Of a stretch of 64,000 nt of DNA, positions 37,068-46,149 are shown piece after piece. The stretch spans positions 248,001 through 312,000 of the forward strand of contig CALOBW010000030.1 in assembly GCA_942491525.1 (NCBI GenBank). Direction: 5' to 3'. Below the pieces are notes generated by a model. That model did no database searches, was not told where the DNA came from, and saw only the letters and a list, made by a program, of their open reading frames with translations. This DNA comes from CAYWBU01 sp942491525. GTDB lineage: Bacteria > Desulfobacterota > Desulfomonilia > UBA1062. How positions within the stretch are numbered: position 1 is the stretch's first letter; each line of letters begins with the position of its first letter. A program made the translations under genes and the position numbers.

Positions 37068-37461
37068 ACAACCTCCTTATCTGTTTGAGACGGATGTCAT
37101 GATGCGGGTAACCTGATTGTTTCAATGGACAACTGACAAGGCTTAAAAGAAAAAACCAGAATTCAGCTGGACACATACAAACCAGCATCCAGACACCCCT
37201 TCAGAGAAGGTGGCAGATATTTATGAGCCCAACATAATAACAGCGTAACTTAAAATAACAAGAGCTGATAACAAAATTTTTACACTCTGCCTGCGATCTT
37301 GACCGGCACCTAACCCTTAACCACAAATGCTTAAATAACACGGGTTTGAGGATAATATATCGCCAGGATTGACAACTCTCTATTGATGTTTTACAACAAT
37401 GTTTACTTACATGGTTTGAAAATCATAAACTACAGTACAACTTTAGCAGCAAGGGGGTTAC
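37068..37461. other. Divergent intergenic control region
   Basis: This 394-base AT-rich gap separates the divergent lipoprotein and symporter genes and holds no gene. Near the symporter it contains TTGACA (37369-37374) and, 17 bases on, TACAAC (37392-37397), overlapped by the operator-like GTTTTACAACAAT. A short inverted repeat CCAGAATTCAGCTGG lies near 37160. I see no clear promoter for the lipoprotein. Confidence 0.6.
37385..37400 (+). promoter_or_regulatory. Possible ROK operator over the symporter promoter
   Basis: GTTTTACAACAAT (37388-37400) matches GTTTTATAACAAT of the GH36 site in all but one base. It overlaps the -10 position set by TTGACA at 37369, a placement expected for repression. 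Confidence 0.45.
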
Positions 37462-38865
37462 ATGCAGGATATTGAACGATTACCACTCTGGAAACAGATC
37501 ATGTTTGCCATGGGCCAGTTCGGCTGGTCACTGGCCGCCTTCGGCGTCGGCAACCTGATCATGTACTTCTACATGCCACCGGAAACGGGTGAGAGCATGA
37601 TCCCGCCGCTCATATTCCAGGGAACCTTCTTTCTGATCTTCACCGTACTGGGCCTGGCCAACATGCTGGGGCGCCTCTTTGACGCCATCACCGACCCCAT
37701 CATCGCCGGCCTGACCGACCGTTCCACCAACAGGTTCGGCCGGCGGCGCATCTTCCTGCTGCTCAATGCACTGCCAGTGGCAATCTTCTCAGTCATGGTA
37801 TTCATGCCGCCATCCGCAGAGCCCTGCATGCTCAACAGCATCTGGGTGATCGGCGCGATCCTGTTATTCTACCTCTTTCTGACCCTCTACGTCGTACCCT
37901 ACGGCGCACTGATCGCCGAACTGGGACACACCTCCAAAGAGCGCATGATCCTGGCCACCCTGGTCTCGGTGACCTGGGCGCTGGGCTTTGCCGTGGGCCA
38001 GATGACCTGGGAATTCAAAAGCATGCTGGAGGGCTCAGGCATGAGCCCCATGGCCTCCATGCAGACCATCGTAGCCATATTCGCTGTTATCGCCTTCATC
38101 TGCATGATGCTGCCCGTCATCTTCATCGATGAACACCGCTACTGCAAGAAGCATATCTCAAACGAAGGCACCTTCGAGGCCGTCCGCAACGCCTTCAAAA
38201 ACAAAGATTTCGTCATGTTCACCATGTCCGACTTCTGCTACTTCATCGCCAACACCTTTTTGGAGATGGGTATTGTCTATTACGTTACCGTGCTCATGGG
38301 TCTCGAAGAAGCCATGACCACCACCCTGATGATGTCCATGTTCATCCTCAGCTTCGCTTTCTACCCCATCGTCATCAAGGTTGTTGACAGAGTCGGCAAA
38401 AAGAAGGTTCTGCTAAGCGCCTTCTTCATGCAGGTATTTGTCTACCTCGCAATTCCCTTTGCCGGCAGCGTACCCGGCGTACCGGCGGCCACCATGGGCT
38501 GGTGCATCATCCTGTTCGAAGCCATCCCGGTGGCCATCTTCGGCATCGTGCCCACCGCCATCATCGCCGACATCGCCAAGTCAGACGGCATCCGCACCGG
38601 CAACTTCAAAGAGGCCATCTTCTTTGCGGCCCGCAGCTTCGTGATGAAGCTGGCGATCTCCACCAGCGCCCTGCTCTTCCCCTGGCTGCTGAGCTTCGGC
38701 AAGAGCATCGACAATCCCTTCGGCGTCCAGCTAACCGCCGGCCTGGGCCTGGTCTTTTCCATCATCGGCGGCGTCATCCTGCTCTACTACGGCGAGGCCA
38801 ATATCAATGCCGAGCTGGCCAAAGAGGAACCCGAGATCGAGGGCGAGATCGCCTTCCAAGCCTGA
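37462..38865 (+). CDS. GPH-family sugar:cation symporter (MelB-like)
   Basis: A 467-aa, twelve-segment transporter of the glycoside-pentoside-hexuronide family. The signature DAITDPIIAGLTDRSTNRFGRRRIF at about 76-100 contains the cation-binding Asp pair and the conserved GRRR loop. It would import a sugar such as melibiose with sodium or protons. AAGGGGG precedes the ATG. The operator-like motif in its promoter and the galactosidase locus 16 kb away suggest alpha-galactosides as substrate, but this is inference. A double hairpin ends the transcript. Confidence 0.9.
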   Translation: MQDIERLPLWKQIMFAMGQFGWSLAAFGVGNLIMYFYMPPETGESMIPPLIFQGTFFLIFTVLGLANMLGRLFDAITDPIIAGLTDRSTNRFGRRRIFLLLNALPVAIFSVMVFMPPSAEPCMLNSIWVIGAILLFYLFLTLYVVPYGALIAELGHTSKERMILATLVSVTWALGFAVGQMTWEFKSMLEGSGMSPMASMQTIVAIFAVIAFICMMLPVIFIDEHRYCKKHISNEGTFEAVRNAFKNKDFVMFTMSDFCYFIANTFLEMGIVYYVTVLMGLEEAMTTTLMMSMFILSFAFYPIVIKVVDRVGKKKVLLSAFFMQVFVYLAIPFAGSVPGVPAATMGWCIILFEAIPVAIFGIVPTAIIADIAKSDGIRTGNFKEAIFFAARSFVMKLAISTSALLFPWLLSFGKSIDNPFGVQLTAGLGLVFSIIGGVILLYYGEANINAELAKEEPEIEGEIAFQA

Positions 38866-38871
38866 CCCCAT

Positions 38872-38898
38872 GCCGGGAGAACCTCCTGTACTCCCGGC
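38872..38898 (+). terminator. First hairpin after the symporter gene
   Basis: GCCGGGAG (38872-38879), an 11-base loop, CTCCCGGC (38891-38898). It has no U tract and precedes the true terminator by ten bases; it may protect the 3' end of the message. Confidence 0.5.
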
Positions 38899-38907
38899 AC
38901 CAACCAA

Positions 38908-38937
38908 CCCCGCTCCGGCGGGGTTTTTTCTTTTTTT
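38908..38937 (+). terminator. Rho-independent terminator of the symporter gene
   Basis: CCCCGC, loop TCCG, GCGGGG, then TTTTTTCTTTTTTT. It cleanly separates the symporter from the TPR pair. Confidence 0.93.
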
Positions 38938-38987
38938 ACAGCAACATAAATGCTAGGTTAGGTCACTTACGCAATCAGGAGGGATTC

Positions 38988-40169
38988 ATGAAAAAACTTT
39001 TGCCGCTCTGCGCACTCTTAATATTGATCGCAATGCCCGCATCAGCAGATGAGTGGGTCTGGGGTATGCTGCCGACCACACCGACATATGATGTCCGCTG
39101 GCAGCAGATGGACGAACTCTGGCAGGATCACTGGGACGGCAAGAATCTGAACACGATTGTCAAGCTGGCCCAGGAGCTGGAGACTGCCTATCCGGACAAA
39201 CCGGAGCCCAAGATCTGGCTCAGCCGCACCTACTTTGCCAAGGCCAGCCACTCGCGCATCAACCGCTATGAAAACTTCGCCACCGCCGAGGAGTACGCCG
39301 AGAAGGCCCTCAATACGGACCCCCAGAACATCTACGCCTTCAAGAACCTGATGGCAGCCGCGGCCTATGCCGGCGGGCGCGACTACGTGCTCGGAAAGTA
39401 CGGCCGCTGGATCAAAACTCTGGCACCCCTGCCCTCGGGCTACGTGCTGCCGGTATTTGACAGCTACCCCGAGTGGCCGGCCTTCAAGCAGCTCTATGAC
39501 GGCCGCCATAACAATATCAACTCCGGCCTGCAGGCCCTCACACTGATCGAGGCGCTGGCCGGCAAACACCAGGACGACTACCTGATCCAGAGCTGGGCCA
39601 GCCGGGTCAACTATGACCTGGGCAACTATTACTACTACCGCCAGGACCCGGCCTCCATGAATCACTACCAGCGCGCCCGCGACTTCGGCGAAAAGGCCGT
39701 CAAACTGAACGAGAACTATCCGCCTTCCCGCTACTGGTACATCCTGAGCGTGGCCCGCTGCATCGAATTCAAGCCGCTGGCGGTCAAGGCCCAGTACGTC
39801 ATGCCCATGACCAAGCACAACCTCTTCTGCGGCACCGAGAACCCGCTCTACAACTACTTCGGCCCGGGCCTGGCCCTGGCCACCATGATCACCAAGGGCG
39901 GCTGGGCCACCGAAAAGGGCATGCAGATAATCGGCGTCAACCTTGAGCAGGCCATCAACATGCTTGAAATCGCCGAGATCATCTATCCCACCAAATTCTA
40001 CGTCTACTATGGCCACGCCGATGTCCTCAATTACCAGGGCCGCAATGATGAGGCCCTGGCCGTCATCAGAAAAGTTACCGGCCTGGATCCCACAGCCGAC
40101 CCCTACCTGACCCTTGAGAACCAGGGGGTCCTGCTGGCGATCAAGAGTCTGTCCGCGCAACAGAAATAA
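38988..40169 (+). CDS. Periplasmic TPR-like protein A of a tandem pair
   Basis: The start is the ATG at 38988 with AGGAGGG upstream; the open frame further upstream runs antiparallel to nothing useful and crosses a terminator. The 393-aa product has a signal peptide (MKKLLPLCALLILIAMPASA). The mature protein begins DEWVWGMLPTTPTYDVRWQ, then helical repeat units resembling tetratricopeptides (EEYAEKALNTDPQNIYAFKNLM at about 98-119). A conserved C-terminal block ITKGGWATEKGMQIIGVNLEQAINMLEIAEIIYPTKFYVYYGHADVL is shared with protein B. No known enzyme motif is seen. It is probably co-transcribed with B and acts in the periplasm. Confidence 0.75.
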   Translation: MKKLLPLCALLILIAMPASADEWVWGMLPTTPTYDVRWQQMDELWQDHWDGKNLNTIVKLAQELETAYPDKPEPKIWLSRTYFAKASHSRINRYENFATAEEYAEKALNTDPQNIYAFKNLMAAAAYAGGRDYVLGKYGRWIKTLAPLPSGYVLPVFDSYPEWPAFKQLYDGRHNNINSGLQALTLIEALAGKHQDDYLIQSWASRVNYDLGNYYYYRQDPASMNHYQRARDFGEKAVKLNENYPPSRYWYILSVARCIEFKPLAVKAQYVMPMTKHNLFCGTENPLYNYFGPGLALATMITKGGWATEKGMQIIGVNLEQAINMLEIAEIIYPTKFYVYYGHADVLNYQGRNDEALAVIRKVTGLDPTADPYLTLENQGVLLAIKSLSAQQK

Positions 40170-40177
40170 CCCGTCAA

Positions 40178-40204
40178 ATCCCCGGTCGCCAGCCGGCCGG
40201 GGAT
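40178..40204 (+). terminator. Intergenic hairpin between the TPR paralogues
   Basis: ATCCCCGG ... CCGGGGAT forms an eight-base stem with an 11-base loop. The following bases (TCAATT) are a weak U tract, so it may attenuate rather than fully stop transcription. Confidence 0.45.
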
Positions 40205-40296
40205 TCAATTATCGGCCCGGTAGCGAATAAAAGTTGCTTTACCCAAACCTTAAGTTTGTATATGCTAACAAGCATATTTTTGAGGAGGAACACTGC

Positions 40297-41505
40297 ATGT
40301 TTAATCTTGGATTTCAGAACAAAATCAAACTCATGGCACTCTTACTACTCACCATCTGCGCGTCATCCGCCCAGGCCAGCGATGACTGGGTCTGGGATAT
40401 GCTGCCAAAGACACCGGTCTATGACGTCCGCTGGCAGAGGGTCGACAAGCTCTGGGAGACGCACTGGGACGGCAAGAACCTGGATCAGATAGTTGCACTG
40501 CTGGAGGAGATCAAAACAGATCACCCCACCAAGAGCGAGCCTCTGATCTGGCTCAGCCGGGTCCACTACATCAAGGCCAACCAGCACAGTTCGGGACGCA
40601 ACGCCAACTACCAGAAGTCCGAAGAGTATGCGGCCGCGGCCCTCAGGCTGGACGCTACCAACCTCTACGCCTTCAAGAACCTGCTGGGCACCCTGCCCTT
40701 CACCAAGGAGAGCCAGGCAGCCCTCAATGAGTACGCTCCCTACTTCAAGAGTTTCGGGCCGCTGCCCAGCGGCAACCTGGTGCAGCCCCTCAGCCAATAT
40801 GCCGAATGGCCTCAAATCCGCGAACTCTGGGTCAGCCGCAATGACAACATTGAAAATGGCCTTAAGGCCCTAAGCATGATTGAAGAGCTGGCCGCCAAGA
40901 ACCCGCAAGACGGCCTGGTCATGACCTGGCTCTGCCGGGCCACCTATGACATGGGGCAGTACTACTACTTCCTGGGCAACGCCAGCGCCATGGAGTACTA
41001 CAAACGGGCGGTCACCCTGGGCGAAAAGGCCATGGCCCTGGATCCCTACTCGGTGCCGGCCAACTACTGGTACGAGCTGGCCCTGGCGCGCACCATCGAG
41101 AGTGAGTCGCTCATGACCCAGGCCAAATACATCGTACCGCTGGTCAAACACGGCCTCTTCTGTCTGCGCGAAAATCCGCTCTACAACTACAACGGCCCGG
41201 CCCTGATGCTCTCGACCATGATCACCAACGGCGGCTGGGTCACCGAAAAGGGCATGGCCATGGCCGGCGTCTCGCTCGCAGACAGCATGCACTACCTCGA
41301 CCTGGGGGCCGTCATCTACCCCACCAAATTCTACATCTACTTCGGCAAGGCCGACGTGCTGGCCTACACAAAAAAACAGGCAGACGCCCTTGAAACCATC
41401 GCCATGGTGAAAAATCTGAACGCCGACCTCGACCCCTACAATTCCTTTGAAAACAACGGCTGCCTCAAGGTGATTGACAAACTTGAAGAATCCCTTCAAA
41501 AATAA
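40297..41505 (+). CDS. Periplasmic TPR-like protein B of a tandem pair
   Basis: The start is the ATG at 40297, with GAGGAGGAACACTGC upstream. The 402-aa product has a signal peptide ending SSAQAS. It is a clear paralogue of protein A: DDWVWDMLPKTPVYDVRWQ near the mature start, HWDGKNL, the NLYAFKNL repeat and the C-terminal TNGGWVTEKGMAMAGVSL ... AVIYPTKFYIYFGKADVL. The pair arose by tandem duplication and then diverged evenly along the length. Function unknown; both lie in the periplasm. Confidence 0.75.
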   Translation: MFNLGFQNKIKLMALLLLTICASSAQASDDWVWDMLPKTPVYDVRWQRVDKLWETHWDGKNLDQIVALLEEIKTDHPTKSEPLIWLSRVHYIKANQHSSGRNANYQKSEEYAAAALRLDATNLYAFKNLLGTLPFTKESQAALNEYAPYFKSFGPLPSGNLVQPLSQYAEWPQIRELWVSRNDNIENGLKALSMIEELAAKNPQDGLVMTWLCRATYDMGQYYYFLGNASAMEYYKRAVTLGEKAMALDPYSVPANYWYELALARTIESESLMTQAKYIVPLVKHGLFCLRENPLYNYNGPALMLSTMITNGGWVTEKGMAMAGVSLADSMHYLDLGAVIYPTKFYIYFGKADVLAYTKKQADALETIAMVKNLNADLDPYNSFENNGCLKVIDKLEESLQK

Positions 41506-41510
41506 TCCAT

Positions 41511-41533
41511 GGGCGGCTCCGGTGGAGTCGCCC
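41511..41533 (+). terminator. Hairpin between TPR protein B and the M20 peptidase
   Basis: GGGCG-G-CTCC, loop GGT, GGAG-T-CGCCC gives a nine-pair stem with one G/T mismatch. No U tract follows, so termination is uncertain. Confidence 0.4.
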
Positions 41534-41555
41534 AAATCCCCACCCGGAGTAGACT

Positions 41556-42995
41556 ATGCTAATTGTCGTTACCCTCGTGGCCATCCTTGTGGCTGTTCTT
41601 GTTATCCGGACCCTCAAAACCAAACCGGCCGTGCGCCAGGTCGAATCATCGGGCGTCAGCCAGATCAGCGATGAAGCCGCAAACAAACTGGCCGAGTCGA
41701 TCCGCATCAAAACCGTCTCGCACACTGACGCCAGTCTGGATGACTATCCAGAGTTTGAGCGCATGGAGGCCTTCCTCAAGGAGCAGTTCCCGCTGGTGCA
41801 TCAGAACCTCACGCTGGAGCGTCTCAGCGACTACGCCCTGCTCTACACCTGGCAGGGCTCCGACAAAAACCTGAAGCCGGTCATGCTGACCGCCCACTAC
41901 GACGTGGTGCCGGCCAGCGACGAGGGCTGGGAGCACCCGCCCTTTGGCGGCGAGATCATTGACGGCCAGATCTGGGGCCGCGGCTCCCTGGACTACAAGA
42001 TCGGCGTCATCGCCATGCTGGAGGCCGCTGAGCAACTGCTCAAGGATGGTTTCCAGCCCGAGCGCACCATCCTCTTCTCCTTCGGCGGCGACGAGGAGGT
42101 CAACGGCCCCAAGGGCGCCATGCAGGCCGCCGCCATCCTCAAGCAGCGCGGCGTCGAGCTGGAGTTCATCCTGGATGAGGGCGCCGTGATCGTCGACGGC
42201 ATGCTGCCCGACATCAAGCAGCCGCTGGCCCTGATCGGTATCGCCGAAAAGGGCCACATCAACGTGGAGCTGCGCGCCAAGTCCACCGGCGGCCACGCCT
42301 CAATGCCGCCCAACCACACCGCGGCCGGCGTGATCGCCCGGGCCTGCAACCGCCTTGAAGAGGCCCAGTTCCCGGCCAAACTGACCCCGCCGGTACGCTT
42401 CTTCATGGAGAGCCTGGCGCCCCACTGCGGTTTCGGCAAGAGACTGCTCTTCAGCAACCTCTGGCTCTTCGGCCCGCTGGTCAAACGCGCTTTCCTGGCC
42501 CAGCCCAACACGGCCGCCATGATGCGCACCACCCTGGCCCTGACCATGCTGGATGCCTCAGACAAGGAGAATGTGCTGCCCGACAGATCTTACGCCCTCT
42601 TCAACATGCGCATCCTGCCCGGCGAGACCATTGAGGGCACCCTTGACTACCTCAAGAAAGTTATCGATGACCCGAGCGTCGAGATCAGCCTGCAGGAGAG
42701 CTGGGTCAACACCCGACCGGTGGAGTCATCCAGCATCGAGGGCAGCGGCTTCAAGAGCATCGCCGACTCAGTCAATGAACACTTCCCCGAGGCGATTGTG
42801 ACGCCCTACCTGGTGACCGCCTCGACCGACTCCAAACATTTTGCCGAGCTAACCGACAACATCTACCGCATCCTGCCCCTGGTCCTGACCAACGAGGACC
42901 TCAGCGGCGTGCACGCGGTCAATGAGAAGGTCTCGGTGGAGGCTTTCAAGAAGGCGACCCGGTTCTACATGAGCGTCATCAAGCGGGGAGCATAG
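41556..42995 (+). CDS. M20 family metallopeptidase, carboxypeptidase S-like, membrane-anchored
   Basis: A 479-aa M20 peptidase with an N-terminal membrane segment (about 3-18), so the catalytic domain is probably held at the membrane. Zinc-site residues are visible: His114 and Asp116 in AHYDVVP, Asp146 in GRGSLDYKIG, Glu180/Glu181 in GGDEEVNG and a late His in GVHAVNE. Length and layout fit the Gly-X carboxypeptidase (CPS1-like) branch, which cleaves small peptides. The YfcC-type permease starts two bases after its stop, so uptake and cleavage of peptides or acylated amino acids are probably linked. Confidence 0.87.
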   Translation: MLIVVTLVAILVAVLVIRTLKTKPAVRQVESSGVSQISDEAANKLAESIRIKTVSHTDASLDDYPEFERMEAFLKEQFPLVHQNLTLERLSDYALLYTWQGSDKNLKPVMLTAHYDVVPASDEGWEHPPFGGEIIDGQIWGRGSLDYKIGVIAMLEAAEQLLKDGFQPERTILFSFGGDEEVNGPKGAMQAAAILKQRGVELEFILDEGAVIVDGMLPDIKQPLALIGIAEKGHINVELRAKSTGGHASMPPNHTAAGVIARACNRLEEAQFPAKLTPPVRFFMESLAPHCGFGKRLLFSNLWLFGPLVKRAFLAQPNTAAMMRTTLALTMLDASDKENVLPDRSYALFNMRILPGETIEGTLDYLKKVIDDPSVEISLQESWVNTRPVESSSIEGSGFKSIADSVNEHFPEAIVTPYLVTASTDSKHFAELTDNIYRILPLVLTNEDLSGVHAVNEKVSVEAFKKATRFYMSVIKRGA

Positions 42996-42997
42996 TT

Positions 42998-44455
42998 GTG
43001 AGCGAAGATCAAAGCATGCAGATCGGCAAGAAGGCCTTCGTCTCGGCCGTCCTGATCATCCTGACACTGATGATCGTCTCGGGCATCCTGACCCGCATGA
43101 TCCCGTCCGGCGAGTATCAGCGCGTCGAGATCGACGGCCGCCAGATTGTGGTGGCCGACTCATTCAGCTACATCGACAAGCCCGACTATCCCATCTGGCG
43201 CTGGTTCACCGCGCCCATCGAGGTGCTCTGGGGCGACAATGCCGTGGGCCTGATCACGATTATTATCTTCCTGATCTTCGTGGGCGGCGCTTTTGCCATC
43301 CTGGATAAGGGCGGCATCCTCAAGTCGGTGCTGGCGCTGGTGGTGAAACGCTTCCAGACGCGCAAATATCTGCTGATGGCCATCATTATCTTCATCTTCA
43401 TGTTTGCGGCGGCCGTGCTGGGCATCTTTGAAGCCATGGTGCCGCTGGTGATCTTCATCGTACCTTTAGCCCACTTCATGGGCTGGGACTCGCTGACCGG
43501 GCTGGGCATGAGCCTGCTGGCCGTGGCCTTCGGCTTCTCAGCCGCCATCACCAACCCGTTCTCCATCGGCATCGCCCAGTCGATCGCCGAGCTGCCCATC
43601 TTTTCGGGCGCCTGGCTGCGCGTGATCTTCTTCATCACCATCTACACGCTAACCTTCTGGTACGTGCGGCGCTACGCCAAGATGATCGAGGCCGACCCCA
43701 CCAAATCGCTGGTCTACGAAGAGGACAAGGCCATCAAGGCCCACTTCGCCCCCGAGCAGATCGAAAAGGATATCGAGCTGGCCAGGGAGCCCCGCATGCG
43801 CAACTCCATGATCTTCTTCTCCGTAATCGTGGGCCTGGCGGTCGGCTTCATCATCGTGGCCTCCCAGGTGCCGAGCATCTCCATGCTGGCCTTCCCGGTC
43901 ATGGGCCTGCTGCTCTTTACCGGCGGCATCGGCGCCGGCCTGATCTCGGGCATGGGCACATCCAACGTAGCCAAAAGTTTTGCGGGCGGCGCCCTGCAGA
44001 TTCTGCCGGCGGTGCTGCTGGTCATGATGGCCATGAGCGTCCAGCACATCATCGTGCAGGGCGGCGTCATGGACACCATCCTCTATCACGCCAGCGGTAA
44101 GATCGCCGAAACCTCCGCCTTCTCGGCCATCTTCCTGGTCTACGCCCTGACCCTGGGCCTCAACTTCTTCATCGGCTCGGCCTCGGCCAAGGCCTTCCTG
44201 ATGATGCCGATCCTGACCCCCCTGGCCGACCTGGTGGGCATCACCCGCCAGACCGTGGTACTGGCCTTTGACTTCGGCGACGGCTTCTCTAACATGCTCT
44301 ACCCCACCAACGCCCTGCTGCTGGTGGCCCTGGGCCTGACCGTGGTCAGCTACCCCAAATGGATCCGCTGGGTCATCCCGCTGCAGCTGATGGCCTTTGT
44401 GATCTCACTGGGCTTCCTGGCCTTTGCCACCGCCATCAACTTCGGCCCCTTTTAA
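42998..44455 (+). CDS. YfcC/DcuC-family membrane transporter
   Basis: A 485-aa protein with about twelve membrane segments of the YfcC (DUF401-like / C4-dicarboxylate anaerobic carrier) family. Typical stretches are TRMIPSGEYQR near residue 32, GGAFAILDKGG near 90 and the repeat GFSAAITNPFSIGIAQ near 180. I use the GTG at 42998 because GGGGAG lies eight bases upstream. Family members carry amino acids, peptides or dicarboxylates; the substrate here is unknown. It is coupled to the M20 peptidase. Confidence 0.85.
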   Translation: MSEDQSMQIGKKAFVSAVLIILTLMIVSGILTRMIPSGEYQRVEIDGRQIVVADSFSYIDKPDYPIWRWFTAPIEVLWGDNAVGLITIIIFLIFVGGAFAILDKGGILKSVLALVVKRFQTRKYLLMAIIIFIFMFAAAVLGIFEAMVPLVIFIVPLAHFMGWDSLTGLGMSLLAVAFGFSAAITNPFSIGIAQSIAELPIFSGAWLRVIFFITIYTLTFWYVRRYAKMIEADPTKSLVYEEDKAIKAHFAPEQIEKDIELAREPRMRNSMIFFSVIVGLAVGFIIVASQVPSISMLAFPVMGLLLFTGGIGAGLISGMGTSNVAKSFAGGALQILPAVLLVMMAMSVQHIIVQGGVMDTILYHASGKIAETSAFSAIFLVYALTLGLNFFIGSASAKAFLMMPILTPLADLVGITRQTVVLAFDFGDGFSNMLYPTNALLLVALGLTVVSYPKWIRWVIPLQLMAFVISLGFLAFATAINFGPF

Positions 44456-44460
44456 AAACA

Positions 44461-44484
44461 GGGAGCCCCTTTTTAGGGGTTCCC
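44461..44484 (+). terminator. Terminator after the YfcC-type gene
   Basis: GGGAGCCCC, loop TTTTTA, GGGGTTCCC gives a nine-pair stem with one G-T pair, followed by CCACTTTTAAC. Confidence 0.7.
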
Positions 44485-44539
44485 CACTTTTAACAATTTC
44501 ATTATCATTAGATAATTGATGTTAATTTAAGGAGGTTCT

Positions 44540-44947
44540 ATGCGTTTAAGATCTTTACCGGTTCTGGTGCTTCTGCCCTTTCTCCTGATGGCCTGCGGCA
44601 AGTACAACGATGCCATCGAGGTCAACACCAAGTTTGTCAACGCCATGGAGAGCTATGCCCAGGGGCTGGATGGGGCTAAATCGGCCGATGATGTGGCCCA
44701 GTGCATCAACAAGTTTGCCGACGAGATGGAGAAGCTGGGCCCCAAGATCAAGGCCGTCAATGAGAAGTACCCCGAGCTGCAGAGCCAGGAGATGCCTGAA
44801 GAGCTCAAGGAGCTGGAGCAGCGCACCATGGCCCTGCAGATGCAGATCAGCGGCGCCATGATGAAGTCGATGCGCTACATCATGGACAGCGACGTGCAGG
44901 CCGCCCAGCTCAGATTGCAGAGCGTCATGATGCAGATCAACGGCTAG
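44540..44947 (+). CDS. Small helical lipoprotein, hypothetical
   Basis: A 135-aa lipoprotein with lipobox LMACG at about 16-20. The mature part is almost entirely helical and Met-rich (ALQMQISGAMMKSMRYIMDSD), which suggests a small helical bundle or coiled coil. AAGGAGG precedes the ATG. No family is recognised. It converges with sdaA, sharing CTAG as both stop codons. Confidence 0.65.
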   Translation: MRLRSLPVLVLLPFLLMACGKYNDAIEVNTKFVNAMESYAQGLDGAKSADDVAQCINKFADEMEKLGPKIKAVNEKYPELQSQEMPEELKELEQRTMALQMQISGAMMKSMRYIMDSDVQAAQLRLQSVMMQING

Positions 44948-46143
44948 CGGGGTTTCTTCTCCACAAAGGTGGAGGCCAGGCCGCCGGTCGCGGTCTCGCG
45001 GTAGAGGCTCGGCAGATCGTGACCGGTCTCCTTCATGGTGCGCACCACCTGATCAAAGGAGATCATGTGCTCGCCATCTGAAAGCAGGGCATACTCGGCA
45101 CAGTTCAGGGCCCGGGTGGCGGCCATGGCGTTGCGCTCGATGCAGGGGATCTGCACCAGCCCCTTGACCGGATCGCAGGTCAGCCCGAGGTGGTGTTCAA
45201 GCCCCATCTCGGCAGCATACTCGATCTGGCGCGGACTGCCCCCCAGCAGCTGGGCCGCCGCTGCCGCGGCCATGGCGCAGGCCGTACCGATCTCGCCCTG
45301 ACAGCCGACTTCGGCGCCCGAGATTGAGGCGTTCTTCTTGACCAGATTGCCCACCAGGCCGGCCGTGGCCAGGGCCCGCACGATCTGCTGCTCCTTATGC
45401 TTGTTCTTCTCATTCAGATAGCGCAGGACCGCCGGCAGCACACCGCAGGAGCCGCAGGTGGGCGCAGTCACCACAATGCCGCCGCCGGCATTCTCCTCGG
45501 CCGTGGCCAGGGCGTAGGCCGCGATGATGCCGGTGCGACGACTGATGTTGTTGAGCTGACGCGACTGGTTATAGACCTGGGATGATTTGCGCTGCAGCTT
45601 CAGACCGCCGGGCAGAACACCCTCGGCGTCCAGACCGTTTTTCAAGGTCTGCTGCATCTGCAGCCAGACCTGACGCAGGAAATCCCAGATCTCCGGCCCT
45701 TCACACTCCTCCACATACTTCCAGAGCGGGTTGCCGCTATCCAGGGCCCAGGCGATGATGCGCTCCATGCTGTGCAGCGCGTAGACCGGCGACGGATCCG
45801 GCTCGCCTTCGGTCTTGAGCGCGCCGCCGCCGATGCTGAAGACCTGCCAACTGCTCAGGACCGCGCCGCCCGCATCAAGGGCCTCAAAGAGCATGCCGTT
45901 AGGATGAAAGGGCAGAACAACCTCTGGTTTTTCGACTATTTCAACATTTTGCAGGGGCTGGCGGATGGCCTGCAGGGTCATGTGCCCCTCGCCGGTGGCC
46001 CCCAGAGATCCGTAGAGCTCGACCCGGAAAGATTCAGCGCCCGGGTTGCGCTGCGCAAAGATCTCGGCTGCCCGCCCGGGTCCCATGGTATGGCTGCTGG
46101 ATGGCCCCATACCGATCCTGAAGAGTTCGCGTAGAGATTCCAT
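44944..46143 (-). CDS. sdaA: L-serine dehydratase, iron-sulfur type, single chain
   Basis: It converts L-serine to pyruvate and ammonia. At 399 aa it joins the beta and alpha domains in one chain. The N-terminal signature IGMGPSSSHTMGPGRAA is at about 10-26. The alpha part shows APTCGSCGVLPAV at about 227-239 and the likely iron-sulfur ligands Cys281 (GCQGEIG), Cys323 (LTCDPVKGLVQ) and Cys334 (IPCIERN). The ATG has no ribosome binding site but a TATAAT box only six bases upstream, so the message may be leaderless. The enzyme is oxygen sensitive, which fits an anaerobic or microaerobic life. Confidence 0.93.
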   Translation of the reverse strand: MESLRELFRIGMGPSSSHTMGPGRAAEIFAQRNPGAESFRVELYGSLGATGEGHMTLQAIRQPLQNVEIVEKPEVVLPFHPNGMLFEALDAGGAVLSSWQVFSIGGGALKTEGEPDPSPVYALHSMERIIAWALDSGNPLWKYVEECEGPEIWDFLRQVWLQMQQTLKNGLDAEGVLPGGLKLQRKSSQVYNQSRQLNNISRRTGIIAAYALATAEENAGGGIVVTAPTCGSCGVLPAVLRYLNEKNKHKEQQIVRALATAGLVGNLVKKNASISGAEVGCQGEIGTACAMAAAAAAQLLGGSPRQIEYAAEMGLEHHLGLTCDPVKGLVQIPCIERNAMAATRALNCAEYALLSDGEHMISFDQVVRTMKETGHDLPSLYRETATGGLASTFVEKKPR

Positions 46144-46149
46144 ACTGCT

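Noticed and set aside
37150..37175. Inverted repeat CCAGAATTCAGCTGG as an operator
   Set aside because: The arms are short and it is far from either promoter; chance is a sufficient explanation.
38502..38987. Upstream extension of the TPR protein A frame into the symporter gene
   Set aside because: The extension crosses the symporter terminator, and the ATG at 38988 has an excellent ribosome binding site and signal peptide.
39042..40208. A 388-codon minus-strand frame opposite TPR protein A
   Set aside because: It is antisense to a well-supported gene with a paralogue next to it; shadows of this kind occur over most genes here.
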